64,000 nt of DNA, taken from LMUY01 sp964244585 (GTDB lineage Bacteria; Pseudomonadota; Alphaproteobacteria; Acetobacterales; Acetobacteraceae). Under the pieces are notes generated by a model that made no database searches, had not been told where the DNA came from, and worked only from the letters and a program-made list of their open reading frames with translations. Below are positions 7,308 to 15,854 of this stretch, piece after piece (position 1 is the first letter of the stretch; each line of letters begins with the position of its first letter). Where the stretch lies: assembly GCA_964244585.1 (NCBI GenBank), contig CAXTJM010000005.1, positions 1 to 64,000 on the forward strand, in the 5' to 3' direction. Made by a program: the position numbers and the translations under genes.

Positions 7308-9706
7308 TGCGGTATCTTCCGGAACGAGGGGTAGGCTGCGAAACAAACGACATACAGCACGGCGGCAGCCAGCAACACCCGGCTCAACCCGCCTTGTGTG
7401 GCCAAAAGGTTCGCCAGTGGCGTGGCTACCACACTGAACGCGCCGTTGACGGCCCAGGCAAAGGGCAGCATGGCCCCCGCCCCGACCCGCGCGAGCCCCA
7501 GCGGAAACGGCATGCCCAACGCCACGGACACTGGCGCCACCGCCAGCACGACCAGCCCGGCCCGCACCAGCCACGGCCAGTCCAGCGTCGCCAGCATCGC
7601 CGGCAGCAGCCCGGCATAGGCCGCGATGCACCAGGCCACTGCGATGGCGGAGGCGATGGCGATCCCGCCCTGCCCCACCCGCTCCGACAACAGGCTGCCG
7701 CAGCCCGAGAACACCAGCATGGCGGTCAACACCAGCGCGAAGGCAGAGGTCCGGTCGTTCAGGAACAGGCTGGCCCGCTCGATCATCGCGATCTCGATGA
7801 ACAGGAAGCCCAGGCCAAGGGCGGCGAAGTAGATCACCGGCCGCACGATGGCACCCCCTGCCGCCCGTATCCGTCCGCCAGCCAGGACCGGCACCAGCAG
7901 CACCAGCAGGGCGATCACCGCCGCCTGTGCCAGCACCGCCAGGTTGACCAGCTGGCCGATTTCCGCCTGGGGCAGGATCTCCAGACGGCGCAGGATGGTG
8001 CCGAGGTGGGACAGGAGCAGCACGTCGTAATAGGCCGGGCGGTCCAGCGTGGCCGGCGCCAGGGAGAACGCGGCATCGGAGGCGGTCGGCCCGCCATGCA
8101 ACACCGCCGCCGCCTCGTCGGCGATCGCGTCCTCGGACCCGGCGCCGGAGGTGACCGCGCCATCGTCGAAGGAGACCGCGGGCAGGTCGTTGTAGATGCC
8201 GGCCCGTGCGGCGGCCACGTCGATGCCAGGATAGTACGACACGTCGAACGAACGGGCGTCGCACCAGCTTCGCACGGTCGCGATCCGTGCGGCGCTCCAC
8301 GGCTCCAGGGACAGGAGGATGCGAACGTTCCAGGCGGAGCGGTAGATCACCACGTGCCCGGCCGGGTCGGCGACGCCGGCCGCCAGCAGCGCCTGGCGCG
8401 CCGTGGCCAGCACGCGCAGCGCGTAGACGGGAAATTCGCGGATGGACACGGGCACCGAGACGATGCCGCCCTCGCTCAGCGCCGCGAGGTCGGCGGTCAG
8501 CGCCTCGGCCGTGAAGGCGGTGCTGTTGGCCTCTGCCGCGTCCAGGAAATCGGCCGAGAGATCGACGAGGTCGAAGCCGCTGCCGATCCGCGCCGCCGCC
8601 AGCGGGCTGTCCGGCGATAGCCGCACCCGCGGGTCGGCGGCCAGGGGCAGGGAGCCGCCGAGCCCCTTGCGCAGCGCACCGAGCACCACCGGATCGGGCT
8701 CCAGCGCATCCACCTGCCGGGCGCCAAGGGCCAGCGCCTCGGCCGGGCGGAACCCGCCTGACGAGCCGGCCAGCAACACCCGGGGATGTGGCGCCAGCAC
8801 ATAGGGCAGGGCTGCCAGCGTGGCCGGTGCATAGCCGGCGTCCAGCAAGCCGGGCTTCGACAACGCGGCGATGCGGTTGCCGTCCCGGTACAGGCCGAAC
8901 GTCTGCGGCGGCCCCGGGACGTTGAGCAGGCCGAGATCATTGGACACATCGGTGTCCACCCGCTCGGTAAAATCGTCCAGCAGGACGTAGAGGCCGCGCG
9001 GCGACGCCACCTCCGCCAGCACGCGGCTGTCCGGGACGTGCAGCGGAGCGTAGATCGCCTTGAAATCGTTGTAGCCGGCCTGGCTGCCGGCCAGCAGCGC
9101 CGCCTCGCAGGCCAGCAAGGCGGCCAGCCCGGACCAGCCGGCCCGGCGGATCGGGCCGAACCCGGTGGCGGCGGCCAACGGCACCAGCAGCACCGGCACC
9201 AGCAGGAAGGGATGCACCACGAACATCAGCGCCAGCACCAGCGCGGCCCCTGCCCCGGCCCCCAGCAGGTCGGCGCCGTAGACGCGCGACACGCGGTCAT
9301 CGTTCAGCACGAAGCACAGGCTGATATAGATGCCGGTCAGGAAGAAGAACGGCAGCAGCACCGCGTAATAGAGCGCGATGTTGCCGAGCTGCGGCCCGTA
9401 CGTGGCGGCGTTCTGCAGTTGCAGCGGGTTGAACGGGTTGGCCGTGACGCCCCAGAAGCCCGCCGCCGCCGCCACGACCAGGGCCACCGGCAGCCAGGAC
9501 AGCAGCAGCCTGGCATGCCGCACCGCAGCCCCCCGCGCCAAGGCCATGGCGACGCCGCTGAACGCGAACCCGACCATCACGATCGAGATCACCCAGTAGC
9601 CGTATTCGGACCATTTCGCGACGGCGAAATACCGGGTCAGCGCCGTCTCGAACCCGACCGCCGCCCCCGACACCAGGAACAGCGGCAGCAGGCGCGCCCG
9701 TGTCAT
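7286..9706 (-). CDS. Large membrane protein with a spermidine-synthase-like core
   Basis: 806 residues in three parts. An N-terminal bundle of about seven to eight membrane helices (residues 1-215) comes first. A soluble Rossmann-like domain follows (about 220-600), with HPRVLLAGSSGGFRPAEAL and VDALEPDPVV. A C-terminal bundle of about six helices closes the protein. The layout matches multi-pass membrane spermidine-synthase-like proteins, but the usual GGGDGG nucleotide loop is degenerate (GSSGG). Aminopropyl transfer is therefore doubtful, and the protein may only bind a nucleotide or polyamine. It overlaps the upstream hydrolase by four bases and the downstream methyltransferase-like gene by 22, forming a three-gene unit. 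Confidence 0.75.
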   Translation of the reverse strand: MTRARLLPLFLVSGAAVGFETALTRYFAVAKWSEYGYWVISIVMVGFAFSGVAMALARGAAVRHARLLLSWLPVALVVAAAAGFWGVTANPFNPLQLQNAATYGPQLGNIALYYAVLLPFFFLTGIYISLCFVLNDDRVSRVYGADLLGAGAGAALVLALMFVVHPFLLVPVLLVPLAAATGFGPIRRAGWSGLAALLACEAALLAGSQAGYNDFKAIYAPLHVPDSRVLAEVASPRGLYVLLDDFTERVDTDVSNDLGLLNVPGPPQTFGLYRDGNRIAALSKPGLLDAGYAPATLAALPYVLAPHPRVLLAGSSGGFRPAEALALGARQVDALEPDPVVLGALRKGLGGSLPLAADPRVRLSPDSPLAAARIGSGFDLVDLSADFLDAAEANSTAFTAEALTADLAALSEGGIVSVPVSIREFPVYALRVLATARQALLAAGVADPAGHVVIYRSAWNVRILLSLEPWSAARIATVRSWCDARSFDVSYYPGIDVAAARAGIYNDLPAVSFDDGAVTSGAGSEDAIADEAAAVLHGGPTASDAAFSLAPATLDRPAYYDVLLLSHLGTILRRLEILPQAEIGQLVNLAVLAQAAVIALLVLLVPVLAGGRIRAAGGAIVRPVIYFAALGLGFLFIEIAMIERASLFLNDRTSAFALVLTAMLVFSGCGSLLSERVGQGGIAIASAIAVAWCIAAYAGLLPAMLATLDWPWLVRAGLVVLAVAPVSVALGMPFPLGLARVGAGAMLPFAWAVNGAFSVVATPLANLLATQGGLSRVLLAAAVLYVVCFAAYPSFRKIPQWQPSPT

Positions 9707-10557
9707 GGCCTTACCTGCGTGCGGATGAAGTCCAGCATCTCGGCATTGAACCGGTCGCCATCGTCGATGAACAGGGCGTGGCCCGCGTCCATATAGATGT
9801 CGGACCGCACATCGGAGTGGCGGAGCTGCAGGTTCTCCGCTTGCCCGGCGAGCCGCGGCGTCACGATATACAGGATCGGCTTGCGGACCGTGTAGATCGC
9901 ATCCCGCCAGAAGCTCCGCGGCACCGGATAGGACAGCAGCGCGGCGGAGGCGTATGGCGGCGTCCGCAGCGCCGTGTCGGTGAGCTGCTCCAGGTACGCC
10001 TCGTCCTGCGGACGGTGGAACATGCCGCGCACGAACCGGGCCATCGCCTCTTCGCGGGACGCGCGGGGCGGCCGGCCGGCCGGAACGCGCGGTCCGGCCG
10101 ATGGCGCCGGGTCCTCGCCCACGGAGTTGTCGATCAGCACCAGGCCGAGCAGTTTGCCGTCGCCGGCCTGGTGCACGTAGGCCAGGCTGTCCAGCACCCC
10201 GAGCGACCAGCCGACCAGCAATACCCGCCGCCCACCGAGGGCAGCCACCAGGTCGCCGATGTCGGCGCCGCGGCGATACGGCTCATAGCCGGTCTGCGGG
10301 ATGTCGCTGTCGCCTTGGCCGCGGGGGTCGAGCGCCACCACGTGGTAGTCGCGGGAGAAGAAGGCGATCTGCCGCTGGAAGATCCAGGCCGGCATGGTCC
10401 AGCCCGGCACGAAGACCAGGGTGGGACCGAAGCTCGGCCCGGCTTCGATGTAATGCAGCCGCACGCCGTCGCTGGTGGTGAAAAATCGGTCCGCTGCGGC
10501 AGCCACACCGGGCAGCAGCAGGCAGGCCGCGATCAGGACGGAGAGGATTGTCCGCAT
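9703..10557 (-). CDS. Exported alpha/beta hydrolase
   Basis: 284 residues with a cleavable signal peptide (LSVLIAACLLLPGVAAAA). The nucleophile elbow is VGWSLGVLD, the oxyanion region LVFVPGWTMP, and the C-terminal His is in MDAGHALFIDD, all typical of alpha/beta hydrolases of the peroxidase/esterase-like group. It would act in the periplasm. It is the first gene of the overlapping trio: its stop shares four bases with the start of the membrane protein downstream. Substrate unknown. Confidence 0.85.
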   Translation of the reverse strand: MRTILSVLIAACLLLPGVAAAADRFFTTSDGVRLHYIEAGPSFGPTLVFVPGWTMPAWIFQRQIAFFSRDYHVVALDPRGQGDSDIPQTGYEPYRRGADIGDLVAALGGRRVLLVGWSLGVLDSLAYVHQAGDGKLLGLVLIDNSVGEDPAPSAGPRVPAGRPPRASREEAMARFVRGMFHRPQDEAYLEQLTDTALRTPPYASAALLSYPVPRSFWRDAIYTVRKPILYIVTPRLAGQAENLQLRHSDVRSDIYMDAGHALFIDDGDRFNAEMLDFIRTQVRP

Positions 10558-10605
10558 GCGACGTTATGGCGGGGCAAGTGCAGTTGCTGTCAACAAATCT
10601 CGCCG

Positions 10606-10624
10606 GGCGGCGTATGCTGCCGCC
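10606..10624. repeat. GC-rich inverted repeat before a small membrane gene
   Basis: GGCGGC and GCCGCC are separated by seven bases, a perfect six-base-pair dyad about 30 bases upstream of the small membrane-protein gene at 10657 and within the divergent gap shared with the exported hydrolase. With such high local GC a chance match is possible. Confidence 0.3.
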
Positions 10625-10656
10625 GATCCTGGAGGCAAGGCAGAGGGACCCTTTCG

Positions 10657-10833
10657 ATGGATGAACCGTCCGGCTCGAACCGCGGCCCCGTGGCCGCCCT
10701 GATCGTCGTCCTGCTGCTCGTCGCGGGCGGGCTGTGGCTGATGCAGCATATCCGGGCCGCCGCCCGCATCCAGGATTGCGTCATGTCAGGCCGCTCCAAC
10801 TGCGCGCCGATCGCCGCCCCGGCGCCGCCCTGA
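10657..10833 (+). CDS. Small single-pass membrane protein
   Basis: 58 residues with one clear membrane helix (VAALIVVLLLVAGGLWLM, about 12-29). The short tail contains two Cys (DCVMSGRSNC) and ends in Ala/Pro. The ATG has AGAGGG upstream at normal spacing. No family is recognised. The two tail Cys could form a disulfide if the C-terminus faces the periplasm, which the charged N-terminus does not settle. The gene is convergent with the DHA2 permease and separated from it by only three bases. Confidence 0.7.
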   Translation: MDEPSGSNRGPVAALIVVLLLVAGGLWLMQHIRAAARIQDCVMSGRSNCAPIAAPAPP

Positions 10834-10836
10834 TGC

Positions 10837-12411
10837 TCAGTGCCCGAGTGCCGTCGGCTCCGCCGGCGCGCCCGCGGACACCGTGCGCAACGGGATGTCC
10901 CGCAGGCCAAGCGAAATCACCACGGCGATGATGAACAGGATCAGCAGCGCCTGGAAGGCATAGCGGAACCCGGAGGACAAAGCGGCGATGCCGGCCGCCT
11001 GCGCCGCCGGGCCGAGGGCGGACAGCATCCCGCCCGGCTTGATCGCCGCCAGGTCGCCGGCTGCCTGGGGAAAGCCCGCTGCCGCCAGCCGCATGGCGTA
11101 GACGCCGGTGAGCAGCGCGCCGACCAGCGTGCTGCCGAACGCGCCGCCCATGGAGCGCAGGAACAGCAGCGCGCCGGTCGCGGTGCCGACATCCCGCCGC
11201 TCCGCCGCGTTCTGCACCATCACCAGCGTGTTCGGCATGCACACGCCCAGACCGACCCCGGTCACCGCCATCGCCAGTATCACCAGCCAGACGGAGGTTT
11301 GCGCCCCCACGACCGACATGGCGGCGAAGCCGACGCTGGTCCCGACCAGTCCGGACACGATGATGATCTTCGTGCGTCCCAACCGCCGCGACAACTGGCC
11401 CCCGACGAAGGCGCCCATGACGTTGAACACGAGGTACGGCATGACAAGCAGGCCGGATTCGGACGCGTCCACCCCGCGGACGAGCTGGAAGAACAGCGGC
11501 AGCAGGAAGGTGGTCCCCAACAATGCCGTGCCGGTCATGAACGCCAGCATGACGCCGCGGGTGAACACCGATTCGCGGAACATCCTGGGCGGCAGGATCG
11601 GGTCCGTCACCCGCATCTCGTTCAAGACCAGGAGGCCGAACAGCACGAGCGTCGTCGCCACCAGGCCCAGCATCGGCAGGGAGAGCCACGGATACTCGGA
11701 GCCGCCCCAACTGAGCACGAGCAGGAACGTCGTCACCCCCGCCGTCAGCAGGGCCGCGCCGATATAATCGATCCGCGCGCGCAGGTTGCGCACCGGCAGC
11801 AGCTTGAGCGCACGGTTGCACAGCCACATCGCGGCCAGGCCGAGCGGCACGTTGATCCAGAACACGAAGGTCCAGGACAAATGGTCGGTGACCCAGCCGC
11901 CGACCACCGGGCCGGCGACCGACGCCACCCCCCACATTCCCGCCATGTAGCCCTGGTAGCGTCCGCGCTCCCGCGGGGAGACGACGTCGGCGATCGCGGC
12001 CTGCGCCATCGCCATCAGCCCGGCGCCCCCCACGCCTTGCAGGCCGCGGAACACGATCAACTGCGTCAGCGATTGCGACAGGGCGCAGAGCACGGACGAG
12101 ACGATGAACAGGGCCAGTGCCGGCAGCAGCAAGGCGCGCCGGCCATAGATGTCCGACAGCTTTCCGTAGATCGGCGTCGCGGCCGTGGCGGTCAGCAGGT
12201 ATGCCGACACGATCCAGGACAAATGCCCGAACGCGTTCAGCTCCGCCGCGATCGCCGGGACGGCCGGGATGACCACCGTCTGGTCGAGCGCCGCCAGCAG
12301 GATGCACAGCATGATGCCGGTGATGACGCGGAGGATCTGCTGGTGGGAGTAGACTGCGCCGCCCGATGCGGGCTTGGCGGGTGCGAGGGCGGCGGCTTGG
12401 GACGGCGGCAT
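10837..12411 (-). CDS. DHA2-family multidrug efflux MFS permease
   Basis: A 524-residue proton antiporter with about 14 membrane helices. Signatures of the DHA2 group are LDQTVVIPAVPAI in helix 1, the loop GKLSDIYGRRALLL (motif A), RGLQGVGGAGLMAMAQAAIAD (motif B region) and WIVSAYLLTATAATPIYG. The ending at an amphipathic tail is normal for the family. Members export dyes, antibiotics or detergents. It is read in the same direction as the acyltransferase upstream, with nine bases between them; a functional link is not evident. Confidence 0.9.
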   Translation of the reverse strand: MPPSQAAALAPAKPASGGAVYSHQQILRVITGIMLCILLAALDQTVVIPAVPAIAAELNAFGHLSWIVSAYLLTATAATPIYGKLSDIYGRRALLLPALALFIVSSVLCALSQSLTQLIVFRGLQGVGGAGLMAMAQAAIADVVSPRERGRYQGYMAGMWGVASVAGPVVGGWVTDHLSWTFVFWINVPLGLAAMWLCNRALKLLPVRNLRARIDYIGAALLTAGVTTFLLVLSWGGSEYPWLSLPMLGLVATTLVLFGLLVLNEMRVTDPILPPRMFRESVFTRGVMLAFMTGTALLGTTFLLPLFFQLVRGVDASESGLLVMPYLVFNVMGAFVGGQLSRRLGRTKIIIVSGLVGTSVGFAAMSVVGAQTSVWLVILAMAVTGVGLGVCMPNTLVMVQNAAERRDVGTATGALLFLRSMGGAFGSTLVGALLTGVYAMRLAAAGFPQAAGDLAAIKPGGMLSALGPAAQAAGIAALSSGFRYAFQALLILFIIAVVISLGLRDIPLRTVSAGAPAEPTALGH

Positions 12412-12420
12412 GCGTCAGCC

Positions 12421-13560
12421 TTACTCCCGTATCGCCGCCGCGTCAGCCCTTCTCGTCGGGTACTTGAAGCGGTGCAGGATGGGCCGCTCCAGCAGCAGGT
12501 GCAGCGCCACCGCCAGCGCGAGGCAAACGGCCATGGTCCCAACGAGGTACAGCGGAACGGACGCCGCTTCCGGCAAGGCCAGGCGGGTGAACACGGTCCG
12601 GATCGCGCGCATGGGAAACGGATGCACCAGATAGAGCGCGTAGGATGCGTCCCCCAGCAGCACCAGCCATCGGGGCAGGCGGCGCCAGGACAGCGCGCAG
12701 AACAGCAGCAGCGCGGCGGGGATGCCGCGGGTCACCACACGCTGGTCCGTCCCCGGGACGGCGGCCAGCAGCAGGGCGGCCGCCAGCACCGCGACCCCGG
12801 GCCAGCCGGCGCGTTGACCCCGCCGCGCCGCGATGGCGACGATGACGCCCAACGCGAACTCCAGCACGATCGGATCGGTCCAGAAGACGAGCGGCACCGA
12901 CGCCAACGCCATCGTCTGCCCCACCGCGGCGAGGGCCACGATCGCCAGCAGGATCGCCCCGAGCCCGACCGCCCGGCGCAGCGGCAGGGCGCAGGCGACC
13001 AGGGCGTAGAACAGCATCTCGTATTCCAGCGTCCAGCCCAGCCTCAGCACCGGTTGGACGAACCCGTCCGCCCGCCGCGACGGCACGAAGCCCACCGACG
13101 CGGCGACGTAGCCCCAGCCATCCCGCAGCCCGTCGCTCAGCATGCCGGGGGCTGCTAGCGCCACCAGCACGGTCGCGGCGGTGAGCAGCCAGTACAGCGG
13201 CACGATCCGCAGCAGACGCCGCCACACGAACGGGCCGACGGCCCCGACCCGGCCGAACGAGCCCCAGGACGCCCACACCATCACGAAGCCGGAGATGACG
13301 AAGAACAGATCGACGCCGGCTTCGAGCGGCAGCGTGTCGAGGAGGCGGTACGGCGCCTGCCCCGGCGTCCCGGTGAGCGCACCGGCCTCGTCGGCGACGT
13401 GGAGGAAGGCGACCGCCAGGGCCGCCAAAGCCCGCAGCCCCTGGATACCGTCGAACCCGCGCGGCTCCCCTGCTCCGCCAAGGCCCTCTCCTTGCAGGAG
13501 TGGGCAGGGTGAGGGGGGTCCAGCCTTGAGAGACATCCGAGCCAACACTCTCTCTATCAT
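12421..13560 (-). CDS. Membrane acyltransferase (OafA/YrhL type)
   Basis: 379 residues, with about ten membrane helices after residue 35. The acyltransferase-3 signature is GIQGLRALAALAVAFLHV (catalytic His), followed by GVDLFFVISGFVM and RRLLRIVPLYWLL. Such enzymes O-acylate sugars of surface polysaccharides or secondary metabolites. The 30 or so residues before GFDGIQGL are odd: PPSPCPLLQGEGLGG is the usual translation of a dispersed palindromic DNA repeat, so either the real start is further in or the repeat has been incorporated into the N-terminus. The ATG at 13560 has a strong GAGGGGGG upstream. Confidence 0.85.
   Translation of the reverse strand: MIERVLARMSLKAGPPSPCPLLQGEGLGGAGEPRGFDGIQGLRALAALAVAFLHVADEAGALTGTPGQAPYRLLDTLPLEAGVDLFFVISGFVMVWASWGSFGRVGAVGPFVWRRLLRIVPLYWLLTAATVLVALAAPGMLSDGLRDGWGYVAASVGFVPSRRADGFVQPVLRLGWTLEYEMLFYALVACALPLRRAVGLGAILLAIVALAAVGQTMALASVPLVFWTDPIVLEFALGVIVAIAARRGQRAGWPGVAVLAAALLLAAVPGTDQRVVTRGIPAALLLFCALSWRRLPRWLVLLGDASYALYLVHPFPMRAIRTVFTRLALPEAASVPLYLVGTMAVCLALAVALHLLLERPILHRFKYPTRRADAAAIRE
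13478..13520. repeat. Dispersed palindromic repeat inside a gene start
   Basis: The stretch contains the dyad CTCCT-TGC-AGGAG (13488-13500) and, on the minus strand, is read as PSPCPLLQGEG, a peptide often seen where a small GC-rich palindromic repeat is translated. It lies within the first 30 codons of the acyltransferase gene. C/G-rich hairpins of similar flavour occur at 591-625 and 19415-19435. Confidence 0.5.
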
Positions 13561-13642
13561 GGCCCCCCCTCTGAGAGAGGAGCTTATGCCCCGTTCCGAG
13601 GGTGCGGCCGAAGTGATACACTGCGGTGGGGCTCATCGAAAC

Positions 13643-14860
13643 ATGCAAAGGCACCAGTCGATCCTCACCGATCCTTCACACGGCGCCATCGCGGTCAACG
13701 TGCTCGAATTCGCCCGGCTTCTGCGCCGGGCGGGGCTGCCGGTCGGGCCGGCGGACATGCTGGCCGCCGTCGCGGCGCTGGACCACACCGGGGTGGCCTC
13801 GCGCGCGGACGTCCGCACCGCCCTGCGCGCCACCATGGTGCACCGGCATGAACAGGCCGAGGTGTTTGACAGCGCCTTCGCCCTGTTCTGGCGCGACCCT
13901 GCGGCCTCCGGGTTCGACGCGGCCATGGCGCTGCTGGGCGATAAGGCGCCGCGGCAGGACCCACGCCTCTCCCCCGGCAGCCGGCGCGTCGCGGAGGCGT
14001 TCAACGAGCGAAAGGAGCGCCGCGAGGCGGAGGACGCGCCGGAGGTCGACGCCGTGCTCACCGTCAGCGACGCGGAACGCCTGCAGACCATGGATTTCGA
14101 GGCGATGAGCGCCGCCGACATCGCCGCCGCCCGGGACGAGATCCGCAAGCTGCGCCTGCCGCTGGACCTGCGCCGCACCCGGCGCACCCGGCCCGCCAGC
14201 CACGGCAGCCGCATCGACATGGCCGCCACCCTGCGCGCCGGGTTGCGGCATGGCGGCGAGCTGGTGGACCTGGCCCGGGCGGAGCGCACCGTCCGGCCGC
14301 CGCCGCTGGTGGTGCTATGCGACATCTCCGGCTCGATGGGCCGCTACGCGCACATCCTGCTGCATTTCCTGCACGCCGTGGCAAACGACCGCGACCGCGT
14401 CAGCGTCTTCCTATTCGGCACGCGGCTGACCAACATCACCCGCCAATTGCGCCACCGCGACCCCGAGGCCGCCTTCGCCGCGGTGGCGGCGATGGTGCCG
14501 GACTGGTCGGGCGGGACGCGGATCGGCGACACCATCGCCCGGTTCAACCGGGACTGGGCCAAGCGCGTGCTGGGCCAGGGCGCGGTGGTGCTGCTGGTGA
14601 CGGACGGCCTGGACCGCGCCGGGGCGGACGGGCTGCCGGAGGCGATGGAGCGGCTGCACAAATCCTGCCGCAGGCTCATCTGGCTCAATCCCCTGTTGCG
14701 CTGGGACGGGTTCGAACCGAAATCACAGGGCATACGCGCCATGCTGCCGCACGTGGACGAGTTCCGGCCCGTCCACAACATCGCCAGCCTGCGCGCGTTG
14801 ATCACCTCGCTGTCCCGCCCGGCGCCGGCGCGGGGCCGCCTGTGGGAGGCCGCCGCATGA
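13643..14860 (+). CDS. coxE: VWA-domain protein, CoxE-like
   Basis: 405 residues. The N-terminal half (NVLEFARLLRRAGLPVGPADM) and the C-terminal von Willebrand A domain match CoxE-type proteins. The metal-binding MIDAS motif is seen as CDISGSMGRY, with a later Thr in GGTRIGD and the Asp in VTDGLD. CoxE helps mature the CO-dehydrogenase/molybdenum-hydroxylase family, usually with the MoxR-type ATPase CoxD, which is not in view. It heads a four-gene operon joined by ATGA/GTGA overlaps. An ATG at 13586 with AGGAG three bases before it is a possible longer start. Confidence 0.85.
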   Translation: MQRHQSILTDPSHGAIAVNVLEFARLLRRAGLPVGPADMLAAVAALDHTGVASRADVRTALRATMVHRHEQAEVFDSAFALFWRDPAASGFDAAMALLGDKAPRQDPRLSPGSRRVAEAFNERKERREAEDAPEVDAVLTVSDAERLQTMDFEAMSAADIAAARDEIRKLRLPLDLRRTRRTRPASHGSRIDMAATLRAGLRHGGELVDLARAERTVRPPPLVVLCDISGSMGRYAHILLHFLHAVANDRDRVSVFLFGTRLTNITRQLRHRDPEAAFAAVAAMVPDWSGGTRIGDTIARFNRDWAKRVLGQGAVVLLVTDGLDRAGADGLPEAMERLHKSCRRLIWLNPLLRWDGFEPKSQGIRAMLPHVDEFRPVHNIASLRALITSLSRPAPARGRLWEAAA

Positions 14861-15177
14861 CCGAAGCCGAAGACATCCTGTCCGTCGCCGCCGAATGGGC
14901 CCGCGCCGGGGAGCGCGTGGCGCTGGCTACCGTCACCGAAACCTGGGGCAGCTCTCCGCGGCCGCCCGGCAGCCAGATGGCGGTGACGGCGTCCGGCCGC
15001 ATGGCCGGATCGGTCAGCGGCGGCTGCATCGAGGGCGTGGTGGCCGAGGCGGCGCAGGCCACGATCGAAGGCGGGCCGCCGCAATTGCTGGATTTCGGCA
15101 TCACCGACGAGCGCGCCTGGGAGGTCGGGCTGGCCTGCGGCGGCAAGCTGAAGGTGTTCGTGGAAGCGCTGGCATGA
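14857..15177 (+). CDS. XdhC N-terminal-domain protein (CoxI-like)
   Basis: 106 residues forming only the N-terminal XdhC domain. It has LATVTETWGSSPRPPGSQMAV and MAGSVSGGCIEGVV with the conserved Cys, and ends near LACGGKLKVFVE, also with Cys. XdhC proteins bind molybdenum cofactor, promote its sulfuration and hand it to xanthine-dehydrogenase-type enzymes. In many bacteria this domain is fused to the NAD-binding domain encoded here by the next gene. Both junctions are four-base ATGA overlaps, so the two halves are probably made in equal amounts. Confidence 0.88.
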   Translation: MTEAEDILSVAAEWARAGERVALATVTETWGSSPRPPGSQMAVTASGRMAGSVSGGCIEGVVAEAAQATIEGGPPQLLDFGITDERAWEVGLACGGKLKVFVEALA

Positions 15178-15854
15178 CGCCATCGCTGCTGGCAGCGGTC
15201 CAGCAGGCGCGCCAGTCCGGCCGGCCCGTCGTGCTGGCGACGCGGCTGCCGGACGGGCAGCAGGTGCTGCTGCCGGACCCTGCCTACCCTGCGCTGAGCG
15301 AGGCGGCGAACCGCGCGCTCGGCACGGAGAGGAGCGGCACGCAGGAGGTGGAAGGCGCAAGCTGGTTCCTCCACGCCTACAACCCGCCGGCGCGGATCGT
15401 GATCGTCGGTGCGGTGCACATCGCCCAGGCGCTGGTGCCGCTGGCCGTGCAGCTCGGCTACGGCATCACCGTGGTGGATCCGCGCCGCGCCTTCGCCAGC
15501 CCGGAGCGCTTCCCCGACGTGACCGTTTCGACCAAATGGCCGGACGAAGCCTTGGACGCGCTGCGTCCGGATAGCCGCACCGCCATCGTCACCTTGACGC
15601 ACGACCCCAAGCTGGACGACCCGGCGCTGGACCGCGCCTTGACGTCGGACGCGTTCTACGTCGGGGCGCTCGGCAGCCGGCGCACCCATGCCAAGCGGCT
15701 GGAGCGCCTGCGCGAGCTGGGCCACGGCGACGATGCGCTGGCGCGGATCCGCGGCCCGGTGGGCCTGAACATCGGCGCCGTGACCGCGCCCGAAATCGCC
15801 CTCTCCGTCCTGGCGCAGATCGTCGCCGTCCGCCGCGGCGCCACGCTCGCGTGA
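15174..15854 (+). CDS. XdhC C-terminal Rossmann-domain protein (CoxF-like)
   Basis: 226 residues. The Rossmann fold typical of the XdhC C-terminal domain starts near residue 70 (ARIVIVGAVHIAQALVPLA), followed by TVVDPRRAF, then TLTHDPKLDDPAL, YVGALGSRRTHAKR and the closing GLNIGAVTAPEIALSVLAQI. The first 65 residues resemble a short XdhC-like lead. It completes the split XdhC with the preceding gene and should act in cofactor insertion into a molybdenum hydroxylase. Start ATG overlaps the preceding TGA. Confidence 0.88.
   Translation: MTPSLLAAVQQARQSGRPVVLATRLPDGQQVLLPDPAYPALSEAANRALGTERSGTQEVEGASWFLHAYNPPARIVIVGAVHIAQALVPLAVQLGYGITVVDPRRAFASPERFPDVTVSTKWPDEALDALRPDSRTAIVTLTHDPKLDDPALDRALTSDAFYVGALGSRRTHAKRLERLRELGHGDDALARIRGPVGLNIGAVTAPEIALSVLAQIVAVRRGATLA

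Noticed and set aside
7308..8300. An in-frame 5' extension of the PIMT-like gene
   Set aside because: It runs through the end of the membrane-protein gene in another frame; the GTG at 7307 begins a proper Tat-type signal with a ribosome site.
10840..13158. A 772-codon plus-strand open frame over the DHA2 permease and acyltransferase
   Set aside because: Composition is that of an antisense shadow (Gln/Arg/His-rich), and both underlying genes have clear membrane-protein motifs.
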